Source: a virus. From it: 59,495 nt of DNA. Shown piece by piece: positions 8,588 through 17,200 of this stretch. Below the pieces are notes generated by a model that saw only the letters and a list, made by a program, of their open reading frames with translations, was not told the origin of the DNA and did no database searches. The DNA lies in the IMG/VR virus record IMGVR_UViG_3300042898_004908, positions 1 through 59,495 of that record. One strand, 5' to 3'. The stretch's first letter is position 1, and each line of letters begins with the position of its first letter. The translations under genes were made by a program, and so were the position numbers.

Positions 8588-9342
8588 CTTTAAATATTTT
8601 AAGATGGCAGGGCGGGTCAGGTGGAGACATGTTGTTGAAATTAATTTCAAGCTCAGCAGTAGTACAAACAAATGCAAAATTTCAATCTGGATTGTCAGCA
8701 CATGGCAAAATATTATTGGATCAGTTGCACCAACCAAGTCAAATAAATTATATTGCAATGGATTTTAACTGCCGGGCATCGATTGACCCAAAATTATTAA
8801 AACAAGAACTTGATCAGATAATTTCTAGTGACCAAATCTGGTGGGTTAAAAGTCATTATTACGAACAGAATTTTTACACTGATTGTATTGTAGACATTGT
8901 AGTTGATCATGAGTTGTTACCTTTTGCTGTGACTGCAAATATCAATAAAACAACAACCATGCAGTCTGACTTTAATCCGTTGGTGGCTAAAATTACTGAT
9001 CCGTATGTTCGATATCAGTACTCAATTTACAGTTTAGCTAAAGATTTTGTTTATCCATACAACACCAAGCGCATTATACAATTGAAACAATTGTTATCTG
9101 GATGGGATCAATTAAAGAACGCACTAGATTCGTTGAATATATCACTTGACGAGAAACTAAAAAGTTTTTATCAAGATTGGTTAACGCTCAATACTATGTA
9201 CATGCCAACACCTGCGTATCAACATCTTGTCAAGACACAAGATTACAATATGGATCACCCTGATCTTACACTGGTTGAAAAATATTGTTTGTTAGTTCTT
9301 GCTGGACGCAAATTTCAAATGCTGGATCAAAATGAAGTTTGA
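8584..9342 (+). CDS. Unknown protein, cassette gene A, copy 2 (sulfotransferase-like?)
   Basis: 252 residues. The N-terminus I-L-R-W-Q-G-G-S-G-G-D-M-L-L-K-L shows a glycine-rich loop between a strand and a helix, as in P-loop sulfotransferases and related kinases. It aligns in position with the G-T-H-G loop of the gene at 4626. A later S-D-Q-I-W-W-V-K-S-H-Y is reminiscent of the strand that follows in sulfotransferases. The C-terminal helix-rich half ends near D-L-T-L-V-E-K-Y-C-L-L. The family is not established. The stop lies 11 bases inside the radical SAM gene, whose start is at 9332. Confidence 0.5.
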   Translation: MTLNILRWQGGSGGDMLLKLISSSAVVQTNAKFQSGLSAHGKILLDQLHQPSQINYIAMDFNCRASIDPKLLKQELDQIISSDQIWWVKSHYYEQNFYTDCIVDIVVDHELLPFAVTANINKTTTMQSDFNPLVAKITDPYVRYQYSIYSLAKDFVYPYNTKRIIQLKQLLSGWDQLKNALDSLNISLDEKLKSFYQDWLTLNTMYMPTPAYQHLVKTQDYNMDHPDLTLVEKYCLLVLAGRKFQMLDQNEV

Positions 9343-10438
9343 TTTTAACACAGTTGACGAGTACCAACTTGAAATTACCACTTATTGCAATGCGGCATGC
9401 CCTCAGTGTCCTCGAAACAAGCTCGGTGCAGGCATCAATCCTTACATGCCATTAACACATCTGCCACGCAAGGTCATTGATACAGCATTCACTATTGATC
9501 TATGCCAGAGGCTACGACAAATATTTTTCTGTGGCAGTTACGGTGATCCCATCATGCACCCTGACTTCCTGGAAATTTTAAAAGACTTTAGATCAAAGAA
9601 TCCCACATTGTGGTTGTATTTTCATACCAATGGTGGTGTTCACGATCCAGAGTACTGGGCAGAAATTGCTCGTATCATGAATGGGTACGGACAAATTGAC
9701 TTTGGCATCGATGGACTCAAAGACACTTTACATTTGTATCGTAAAAATGTAAAATACAGCAAGGTCATTGAAAATGCGCAGGCGTTTATCAATGCCGGAG
9801 GCAGAGCACAGTGGAACTTTATTGTGTTTAAACACAATGAACATCAAGTAGAAACTGTAAAGCAACTGGGCCAAGAGATGAAATTCTTCAATGTGTTGAT
9901 TCGCAAGACTGGTAGATTTTTAAATCATACTGAACTAGAAGAAATAGAAGCGTGGCCCATTGCTGGCAGCAATCATGTGCTAGAGCCGCCAGACAATATA
10001 GAATATAGAAATCAAAGTATAATGTTTTTGCCCAATCTCAAACAAGAGTATAGCAAAGTTCAAGACTATTTTGAAACTACTCCTATCAAGTGTGATGCGT
10101 TACAAGGCCGTAAGGTTGCCATCAATGCTGAAGGATTGGTATTACCGTGTAACTTTTTCAATCACAATTTGTACGATGCAAGATTTAGAGATGGTAGTTT
10201 GCCAGGAGCCCATGCTCTTGCACAACCCAATGGATCTAATCAGGTGAGAGATTTTTTGTCAAAATACGGATTTGAAAACTTAAACATTCATCACCGTACA
10301 CTAGAAAGAGTTTTTGACAATCCCATGTGGAATGATCTAGTAGATAGTTTTACCAACAGCAATCGATTGTTCGAGTGCGCAATGACTTGTGGTAGTCGGC
10401 TGCAAAAAGTTTGGGATCAAGGAGGATCCAACAGATGA
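9332..10438 (+). CDS. Radical SAM protein with SPASM-like C-terminus
   Basis: 368 residues from the ATG at 9332, which overlaps the upstream stop; a longer reading from a TTG at 9299 adds only eleven unconvincing residues. The canonical C-x3-C-x2-C cluster is C19-N-A-A-C23-P-Q-C26, followed by a G-S-Y-G-D-P motif that fits the SAM-binding strand. The C-terminal third has I-K-C-D-A-L-Q, then V-L-P-C-N-F and C-A-M-T-C-G, as in SPASM/twitch domains that bind extra iron-sulfur clusters. Such enzymes modify peptides or small molecules; the substrate is unknown. Position after the cassette and before an SDR suggests a shared pathway (inference). Confidence 0.82.
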   Translation: MKFDFNTVDEYQLEITTYCNAACPQCPRNKLGAGINPYMPLTHLPRKVIDTAFTIDLCQRLRQIFFCGSYGDPIMHPDFLEILKDFRSKNPTLWLYFHTNGGVHDPEYWAEIARIMNGYGQIDFGIDGLKDTLHLYRKNVKYSKVIENAQAFINAGGRAQWNFIVFKHNEHQVETVKQLGQEMKFFNVLIRKTGRFLNHTELEEIEAWPIAGSNHVLEPPDNIEYRNQSIMFLPNLKQEYSKVQDYFETTPIKCDALQGRKVAINAEGLVLPCNFFNHNLYDARFRDGSLPGAHALAQPNGSNQVRDFLSKYGFENLNIHHRTLERVFDNPMWNDLVDSFTNSNRLFECAMTCGSRLQKVWDQGGSNR

Positions 10439-11019
10439 AAGTATTAGTAACAGGTGGCAACAAAGGCCTAGGATTACATTTAGTTGAAACATTTGCCGGT
10501 GTTAGCACAAGTCGTGCCGACGGTTTTGATATTACAAAAAATGTAGAAGACATTGCCAACATGAGTTTGGACTACGATGTTTTTATCAACAATGCGTTTG
10601 ATGGGCCTCCGCAAGAATCCTGGGCCAACTTTGGTCAATCACAGATGTATTTTGCAGTGTACGATGCATGGAAAGCAAGCAACAAAGTTGGACATATTTT
10701 CAATATAGGGTCTGTTGGTGAAAAAACTATCACAGCTCCTGAGCCCAGGTTTGAAACTTATCGTGTCAGCAAGGCTGCATTATCGCATGCCAGCCGGCAG
10801 GGAACACAAGCATTTAAACAAAATTTAGTGCCGTTTAAGACTACATTGATCACCCTGGATCGACTAGACACAGAATTAAGCCGTAGTAGACCTACATGGA
10901 CTGGCAACGGCATTGAATTATTGGACATCAGCAACTTTATCAAATACGCTATCTCAGTGCAAAAAAATACTGTGGTAGAAGAGGCAACTTTTTACATCAA
11001 TTTCAACTATACGGCATAA
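10435..11019 (+). CDS. Short-chain dehydrogenase/reductase (SDR)
   Basis: 194 residues from the ATG at 10435. An AAGGAGG ribosome site about nine bases upstream fixes this start, and the ATG overlaps the radical SAM stop. The Rossmann motif T-G-G-N-K-G-L-G (6-13) binds NAD(P). N-N-A (52-54), S93 and the catalytic Y109-x3-K113 follow in classic SDR order. The protein is short for the family (usually about 250 aa); the substrate-binding region after the active site is reduced. It may act on the product of the upstream radical SAM or cassette enzymes. Confidence 0.85.
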   Translation: MKVLVTGGNKGLGLHLVETFAGVSTSRADGFDITKNVEDIANMSLDYDVFINNAFDGPPQESWANFGQSQMYFAVYDAWKASNKVGHIFNIGSVGEKTITAPEPRFETYRVSKAALSHASRQGTQAFKQNLVPFKTTLITLDRLDTELSRSRPTWTGNGIELLDISNFIKYAISVQKNTVVEEATFYINFNYTA

Positions 11020-11051
11020 CTATAAAGCAAGGACACACCCACCAAAAACAC

Positions 11052-11480
11052 ATGACATGGCTACATCAAGACACCCCAGTTGAGACTCTGCCCGAAGAAT
11101 GTGTTGGTTTTGTTTACTTGATCACAAATAATCTTTCAGGACGCAAGTACATAGGCAAAAAATTAGCAAAATTTAGCAAAACAACATACAAGACTGTAAA
11201 ACAAAAAAACGGCACAAAAAAGAAGAAAAAGATACGATCAAAGGTCGACTCAGACTGGAGAGAGTACTATGGGTCAAGCCCAGAATTAACTTCAGACATC
11301 GAAAAACTAGGCACCGAAAACTTCACCAGAGAAATACTTTTTTATTGCAACTCTAAAAGCGAATGTAGTTACATCGAAGCAAGAGAGCAATTTTCAAGAA
11401 GAGTATTGGAATCACGAGATTATTACAACGGCCACATACAAGTGCGTGTGCATGGCTCTCATATAATAGACAAACTGTAA
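11052..11480 (+). CDS. GIY-YIG-like nuclease
   Basis: 142 residues. G-F-V-Y-L-I-T-N (19-26) followed by R-K-Y-I-G-K-K is a GIY-YIG core. A very basic loop (K-K-K-K-K-I-R), then D-W-R-E-Y-Y-G-S-S and an E-A-R-E-Q-F motif complete the domain. Proteins of this shape are frequent in T4-like phages as free-standing, Seg-like homing endonucleases or as resident nucleases. No DNA-binding tail is visible after the domain. It ends the early operon and is followed by the structured gene-free stretch. Confidence 0.75.
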   Translation: MTWLHQDTPVETLPEECVGFVYLITNNLSGRKYIGKKLAKFSKTTYKTVKQKNGTKKKKKIRSKVDSDWREYYGSSPELTSDIEKLGTENFTREILFYCNSKSECSYIEAREQFSRRVLESRDYYNGHIQVRVHGSHIIDKL

Positions 11481-11912
11481 GGCAACAACAACGACACTGT
11501 GTTGGGCGATGTGGCTCAACCCCATTGAGGATATGTGCAATACCATATTTGGACTTGGGCGTCAAAGGCAATTGCTAACTTAAGGCAACAAATGGTCGGG
11601 GCCATGTGAAAAAGATACAACCCCAGCTTATAGGACTTGGATTTATTATTGGGTCACTAGGGTTCCGTTGATATGTGAAGCTAGAGTAAGGGGTACCGGT
11701 CAACCGCCTCTGCGTAGGAAACTACAATCTCTTTATAATAAATGACTGGGCTACTCAGATAATGCTCTTTCATATTCACCGTGCATACGGTGAATTATGA
11801 CCAGTTAATCTAGATAATAGCTTAAATCGCTTCGCTCTTGTAATAGAAATAAAAAATATTGATGAGCAAAGCGAATCAATAGAACTTCGTTAGAAGTTCT
11901 CAAACAGTGTTG
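11481..11912 (+). ncRNA. Gene-free stretch with many hairpins: candidate structured RNA
   Basis: About 430 bases without a plausible gene. Readable hairpins include CTCAA/TTGAG near 11515, ATGG/CCAT near 11592, a GTAG-GAAA-CTAC GNRA hairpin near 11715, TTCACCGT-GCAT-ACGGTGAA near 11775 enclosed by ACTGG/CCAGT, and AGAACTTC-GTTA-GAAGTTCT near 11881. A looser CGCTTCGCTC/GAGCAAAGCG pair also spans 11829-11874. The stretch lies between the convergent ends of the early + operon and the - strand gene at 11913. It matches no RNA class I know; strand, ends and function are inferred. Confidence 0.35.
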
Positions 11913-12248
11913 TTATAAGTTGGTATCTGGCCAATCTCTAAACAATGCATGTTGTATATCACCTGATACAAACTGATTGAATGACTTGTGTTTTACTTCG
12001 AGTTCGCCTTCTAGTGGTGCTACTCGCTTGAATGCACTATCCATTTGCCCCATGTCGCGGAACTCCATGAGTATCATCCATTCAGGCATGTCGGCAATAG
12101 ATCTAAAACCCATCTTGCATCTTGTGATTCTGTACGATACCATTTTGTCTTCTGACACAAGATGATCAAAGAAACTTTTCATTCCGTTGACCCAGTCTAA
12201 GTCTGATATATCGCCTTCTTTGTTTGCCCAAATTGTATAAATGTCCAT
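11913..12248 (-). CDS. DUF6614-like small protein
   Basis: 111 residues. The N-terminus M-D-I-Y-T-I-W-A-N, the central R-C-K-M-G-F and the following M-I-L-M-E-F-R-D-M-x-Q-M-D-S-A-F recall a bacterial family of about 110 residues (DUF6614), likely a ferredoxin-like alpha-beta barrel of unknown function. That match is from memory and not checked. It is the last gene of a minus-strand set, three bases after the stop of the GNAT-like gene, and is transcribed toward the structured gene-free stretch. Confidence 0.65.
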   Translation of the reverse strand: MDIYTIWANKEGDISDLDWVNGMKSFFDHLVSEDKMVSYRITRCKMGFRSIADMPEWMILMEFRDMGQMDSAFKRVAPLEGELEVKHKSFNQFVSGDIQHALFRDWPDTNL

Positions 12249-12250
12249 AG

Positions 12251-12685
12251 TTACTCCAGTGGTCCTAATAATTCAAAGCCGTCCATGTCGGCTTTGTATA
12301 AGTGCGCTTGCTCAAGGTACAAGTACTTGAATCCTCGTTCTCGGTAGATAGCACACTCTGCTTTCATTGTTTCGATACCCAATCTCATTTTGGGTCGGTG
12401 ATAGCTCCATGCGAATTGATCGCATAATGCATTCTGATCATCGTAGCGTTTGATCAACGAGAACGCCACAAGTTTATCTACATCGTAATACCCAATCACA
12501 TCAGTCATAGGATCTGTATAACGACTGTCAAAGATGGGCATAACTGATGCAAAGTGTTTGTACAGACAGTAGTCTCTGTAGATTTTGTTTAGATTTGCAA
12601 TGTCAGGATTGTGCAGGTACTCCCATTTGACATTGATTTTGTAATTGGTTTTTGATAGATCAATTCTGGCAAACTGATAGGTCAT
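12251..12685 (-). CDS. GNAT-like acyltransferase, putative
   Basis: 144 residues from the ATG at 12685, which overlaps the preceding gene's stop; the longer reading to 12838 runs through that gene and is unlikely. The segment D-V-I-G-Y-Y-D-V-D-K-L-V-A-F-S-L-I, a central helix (R-L-G-I-E-T-M-K-A-E) and the C-terminal K-Y-L-Y-L-E-Q-A-H-L-Y-K...G-F-E-L-L-G-P resemble the GNAT fold, especially arginyl-tRNA-protein-transferase-like proteins. No acetyl-CoA pyrophosphate loop can be pinpointed, so the catalytic claim is tentative. Confidence 0.6.
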   Translation of the reverse strand: MTYQFARIDLSKTNYKINVKWEYLHNPDIANLNKIYRDYCLYKHFASVMPIFDSRYTDPMTDVIGYYDVDKLVAFSLIKRYDDQNALCDQFAWSYHRPKMRLGIETMKAECAIYRERGFKYLYLEQAHLYKADMDGFELLGPLE

Positions 12686-13185
12686 ATTCTTGGATCCTGT
12701 CTGTGCTGAAACAAAGCAGTGAGATAATCTTTGGGCCAGGAATCGTAGAAACCTTTGCGAGCCATCTGTGCGGCCTTGATATTCAAGTCGCTGAGACTTT
12801 GCACCAGAGCCAAAGCATAGGTGCCCTGATTCATACAAATGCCATTGACTATTTCTTGGTCACTGGGATGATCTTCTAGTGCAAGAATGTCTGATGCCAA
12901 CAAAAAGTCTTGATGTGCCTGCTCTAGGCTGCTGGCAAATAACTCATGTGGCCATTCTGCAGGATCATATGCATAGATAATCACTTCCTTGTTGCCCATG
13001 CCATACCGTGCTCGATTTTTGAGATCAAAGTAAGGATCACTGCCAATGAACACATCATAGCTTTGTTTTAGTCTTGCACTGCGAGCATATGGGCACGGAG
13101 GAAACCCGCCCAAGGCAGGATGTGGAACTTCTACAAAGTTCACAATCCACTGTTCAATATCTTTTTTTACCTGATCAATATCCAT
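12682..13185 (-). CDS. Unknown conserved-looking protein
   Basis: 167 residues from the ATG at 13185, two bases after the stop of the 58-aa gene; a TTG-started longer form is unnecessary. The N-terminal part carries a striking G-G-F-P-P-C-P-Y-A-R motif (about residues 26-35), with a single cysteine flanked by prolines. The middle has V-I-I-Y-A-Y-D-P-A-E-W. No family is recognised with confidence. It is coupled to the GNAT-like gene by a four-base overlap, so the two probably work together. Confidence 0.6.
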   Translation of the reverse strand: MDIDQVKKDIEQWIVNFVEVPHPALGGFPPCPYARSARLKQSYDVFIGSDPYFDLKNRARYGMGNKEVIIYAYDPAEWPHELFASSLEQAHQDFLLASDILALEDHPSDQEIVNGICMNQGTYALALVQSLSDLNIKAAQMARKGFYDSWPKDYLTALFQHRQDPRI

Positions 13186-13186
13186 G

Positions 13187-13363
13187 TTAGAACCACGGTA
13201 ATCCTGATTTTTTGGTAGTCTCAATGTTTTCCTTGGCAAGGTCTGCAATCATCTGCCGTTCAGCAAAGCTGAGTTGTAACACCTGATCATAAGTGATGCC
13301 ACCTCGCATGTACCAGGACAATTTTAGACTTTCGGAACGAATTAAGTTGGCCTCTTTCTCCAT
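13187..13363 (-). CDS. Small T4-like protein downstream of gp26
   Basis: 58 residues from the ATG at 13363. Key stretch: S-L-K-L-S-W-Y-M-R-G-G-I-T-Y-D-Q-V-L, then a C-terminal E-N-I-E-T-T-K-K-S-G-L-P-W-F. A short protein with the same W-Y-M-R-G-G and E-T-T-K-x-x-x-L-P-x-F pattern follows gp26 in many T4-like cyanophages (recalled, not checked). It may be a baseplate hub assembly factor. The reading frame is open upstream to about 13428 but has no earlier ATG. Confidence 0.65.
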   Translation of the reverse strand: MEKEANLIRSESLKLSWYMRGGITYDQVLQLSFAERQMIADLAKENIETTKKSGLPWF

Positions 13364-13401
13364 GCTCTCTATAAAACTGTTGATTTCATCAGTGCCAGCG
13401 G

Positions 13402-14244
13402 TTAGGAGGCGGCTGCGAAAAAACTAGCTGTATCCAAAGTAAAGTCTTGGTCGTATTCGTGTTTGCACTCAGTGCAGGCAATGTGTAACGGCTTGAGGTC
13501 GCTCTTGATGCGCATGTTGACAATGTGATCGCGCACAATAGTAAACATTTTTCTATCGCAATTGTTTAAGAATTCCAAGATAAATCCAGGCTCAGTGACC
13601 ATGGCCTGCGGAGTACGAATTCCAGCAATGCTGTTTTGAATAGCCATCACAGTGATGTCAGTGATGGCCTTTACAGCTTCGTTCAAACGGCGAGATTTTT
13701 CATCCTCGGGCAAATCAGATCCAGGCAACAGTTGAATCAAGCGTTGCTGTTCAAACTGTTTCAGATTGATGTCGTTTTGTACATCGTAAGTGATGGGATG
13801 GAAAAAGATTTCAATGTCATTGTACTTGATTGTACCGGTGTAGTCTGGAGATTCTACCTGTGCCATAACACTGCGCAAATCCAGTTCAAACTCGTTGGTG
13901 GTTGTACAAGCAGGGCATGTGCTGTTGATTTCCATGCCGTGTCCGTAACTGGCAATTCTAATGGCAATCAACAGGCTGTTGAGATCAATAGATGGAATTT
14001 TCCAAGGATCCTTGATGTTGGGCACACAGCTCTTGATCACAGAAGTAACAGCGGCTCCGTTAAACAAGGCATCTGGAGTACGATAAGAAATTTCATCAAT
14101 TGCAGTCATGGGCAAGATTGGTAATTCGCGGTTGACTGGCATGTCCAGGGTGCCTGGAGGCCAAAACTGTCCGTCGCTGGGCAGTTTCATGTAGATAGCG
14201 GGTTGCCGAAAAAACTGGCGTAAGGGGTTAACAGATTGGTTCAT
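13402..14244 (-). CDS. 26: Baseplate hub subunit, gp26-like
   Basis: 280 residues, longer than T4 gp26 (208 aa). The N-terminal half reads M-K-L-P-S-D-G-x-F, P-M-T-A-I-D-E-I and S-C-V-P-N-I-K-D-P-W-x-I, all typical of the T4-like hub protein. Two cysteine pairs, C-P-A-C near 109 and C-T-E-C near 258, could bind one zinc. gp26 belongs to the central baseplate hub that assembles at the start of tail formation. It is read leftward from a divergent promoter region shared with the tape measure gene. Confidence 0.82.
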   Translation of the reverse strand: MNQSVNPLRQFFRQPAIYMKLPSDGQFWPPGTLDMPVNRELPILPMTAIDEISYRTPDALFNGAAVTSVIKSCVPNIKDPWKIPSIDLNSLLIAIRIASYGHGMEINSTCPACTTTNEFELDLRSVMAQVESPDYTGTIKYNDIEIFFHPITYDVQNDINLKQFEQQRLIQLLPGSDLPEDEKSRRLNEAVKAITDITVMAIQNSIAGIRTPQAMVTEPGFILEFLNNCDRKMFTIVRDHIVNMRIKSDLKPLHIACTECKHEYDQDFTLDTASFFAAAS

Positions 14245-14248
14245 TTTG

Positions 14249-14278
14249 CACCTATAAATATACTTCTACTTATAGGTG
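14249..14278. promoter_or_regulatory. Divergent late promoters inside an inverted repeat
   Basis: Nine-base arms CACCTATAA (14249-14257) and TTATAGGTG (14270-14278) form a perfect inverted repeat. On + it contains the perfect late octamer TATAAATA (14253-14260) for the tape measure gene at 14286. On - it contains TATAAGTA (14267-14274) for gp26 starting at 14244. Each arm also supplies an AGGTG ribosome site for the gene on its side. Confidence 0.65.
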
Positions 14279-14285
14279 TTTTACC

Positions 14286-17200
14286 ATGGCCATGACAGAA
14301 GATGAATCAAGACGGTTAGCCGAGCAACAAAGACAGTTTACTGAACAGTTATTTCAATTAACTGGTGTAACCGCTAGTCTTACCCAAGAAGAAATAGCGG
14401 CAGCCAAAGCAACTAAGTTGTTTGACGATAAGATGACACTGGCCACAGCCACCATTGGTGGGCTTATCAAAGCCACTGCTGCCTATAACAAAGCCTTGTA
14501 CGACGGTGAAAAAGGTGCCAAAGCATTTGCGGCATCTACAGATTCTATAGCCGACAGTATCACAGCAGTAGGCACAGCATTGGCATTGCTGTTCCCTGGC
14601 GGTATATTAATTAAAGGTGTTATTGCTGGGTTAGGGTTGTTGGCTGGCGAAGCAGTAAGATTCAGTAAAATATATGGCGAACAAGCAGACAATGTTCGAA
14701 ATGCGTTTGATCAGCTGGCACAAGTGGGACTCACTGGTAGCGAAGGCATGGAAGGGGTGTTTGAACAAATTCAGAAATTTGGTCTCAACATCAAGGATGC
14801 CAGTCATGTGGCCAAACTCATGGGCGAAAACGCCGTTGACATGTCATTGTTTAGTAAAACCACTAGAGACGGATATTTAGAGTTTAACAAAACAGTTGAA
14901 GGACTTGCACAGTTCCGCACAGAATTCCGCAACCTAGGTCTGGATCAGAAAGCGTCAATTGATGCAGCCATGGGCTTGAGAAAACAGCAACAGTTGCTGG
15001 CTCTAGGTACCAAAGCGCAAATGGAAGTGTCATCATCAGCAGTCAAACGCTATGTAGAAGAAACAGATAGACTCACTCGTATCACAGGTCTAAGTCGGCA
15101 ACAGCAAGAAAAAGCTGTGGAAGATGCGCTCAGCAACCAAGCATACGGTGCTACTATTGCAAACTTGCAAGATGAAGGCACTGATGCGGCCAAACGAAGT
15201 GTTGAACAGTTTAACACAATACAAAAAATATTGAAAACTCTTGGACCAGAAATGGAAAAAGCTGGTCAAGATGCCGCAGGTGGATTTATAGGAGCATCAG
15301 ATCGTGCAGGCAAATTGTTTCAGGCCAGCGGCGGAAAATATCAAGCTCTAGTTGATGACATACAAAACAAGCGTATCACAAGTGATGAAGAGCTGGCCAA
15401 TCGTTTGCAAGATGTGTTCCAGACTATAGGCCGAACAGAAAAAATGTTCCGCGGCCAACAGCAAATGATGAACGCAGACACATTCTTGATAGTGGCTCAA
15501 GAAATGAGAAAAGCTGGTACACTGGGAGCAAAAGATCTAGCGGCAATAATTAACAGAACCACTACAACTCAAAAAGAAGCCATCCAAGGCGATGCGTTAT
15601 TAAACAAATCTACTGAACTGTTGATCAAACAACAAGACGAAGAACTTAAACTGCAAAAAGATGTTCAACGCGGTGTGTTGAATTACATGACAACAATCAC
15701 GGCTGTTGGTGGAGCAATGAACAGCCTGAATGATATGGCTAGAAAAGCCGCCGAAGCCCTGGGCATAATTGGTGGACGCAAGCCTGGCCCAGGCGGCATG
15801 CCTGCCACAGGAGCAGTTCCTGCAGCAGGAGCAGCCCCAGGAATGGCACCCAAATCAGATGCTACTGCTCAAGCACAAACAGAAGTTGCTAAAATACAAG
15901 ACAAGGTAACCGCAGTCAAGACTGAATTAGAAAACAACAAAAAAGCACAAACACAGGCCAAAGCTGACTTGCAAACTGTTCTAATAGAAAACAAAAGCAC
16001 AGCAGAAATTGCCGCAGCCAAACAAAAGATTGCGGATCTTGCCAAACAAGAAATCAAGATCAAAGAAACCATTGTTGAGCAAGAAAAGTCACAGCAAAAA
16101 GCACAACAAAAAGTACTGGAACAACAACGACTTGATCAACAAATTCTTTACAAAGCTAGAGAAGCAGAGCAGATGGTGGTCGAAGTACAAAAAGAAATTT
16201 TATCCAACAAACAAAGTCTTGCTACACTTCGAGATTCTAGATTTGAAACTGCAAAAGACCTTGCGGCTAGAGAAGCCAAATCATACAAAACCGCAGTTGA
16301 TCTGGCCACAATAAACGGCACCAAGGCCGAACTGAAAAACATCAATGACAAGATTGCAAGAGGCGAAAAAGACCTAGGCGAAAAAGAAAAGCAACTGACT
16401 GAATTCCAGAAAACTATGCAGTCTGCTAGAAAAGCACTGCCTACGGCTGCAACAGAAACAGTCAGCATTGATATTGACCGAGAGAAATTTGCCAAAGTTG
16501 ACAAAGAGAACTTTGACAAATACGAAGCTCGCAAAAAAGAACTCTATGACAAAGAGCTCAAAGAAATCGAAGCAGACACCAATCTTGATGTTAGACAGCG
16601 TACTAGACTGAGAGAAAAAGCTGCCAAAATGGCCGAAGAAACATCGGCCAAAGAGTATGCGGCAAAAATCAAAGCCGCTGGCGCTGGACAAGTTACTGTG
16701 ACAAAAGCACCAGCTGCTGGCGCAACAGCAGGAGCAACAGCAGAAGCAACAGCGGCACCAGCAGGAGCAACAGCAGGCGCACCGCCTCCACCAGAAACAA
16801 CAGCAGGTGCACCACCGGCAGCACCAACAGCACCTGCTGCCGCTAAAGGATCAAAAGGTCCTGAAGCGCACGATCCAGTTGGAACAGGCGGTGGCGGGAA
16901 AAAAACTACAGAAGAAAAACCTAAGTTAGCAAGAGTAGGCAGTAAAAGTGGCAAGGGTGCATCAGTTAACGAAAAGTACGCATCAAACTTTCAAAATTTG
17001 ATTAATTATCTTGATGGTCAAGGATATGAAATTAATTCACTTGGTGGCTATGTTGATCGCGATGTGCGTGGGCAACCAGGAGTAAAAAGTATTCATGCTC
17101 ATGGTGCCGCAATTGATATTAACCCAGGTACTAACCCCATGGGATCTACACTTATTACAGATATGCCAGCTGATATTAGTAGTATAGCAAAACAAATGGG

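Noticed and set aside
11481-11912. tRNA, tmRNA or group I intron in the gene-free stretch
   Set aside because: No T-loop (GGTTCGAAT-type) or acceptor pairing, no tmRNA ends, no recognisable group I core, and no split gene on both sides.
12686-12838. Longer N-terminus for the GNAT-like gene
   Set aside because: It would lie entirely within the preceding gene in another frame; the ATG at 12685 gives the four-base overlap usual in this genome.
16148-16954. Minus-strand open frames inside the tape measure gene
   Set aside because: Low-complexity shadows of the Ala/Pro-rich linker and coiled-coil coding; no ribosome site.
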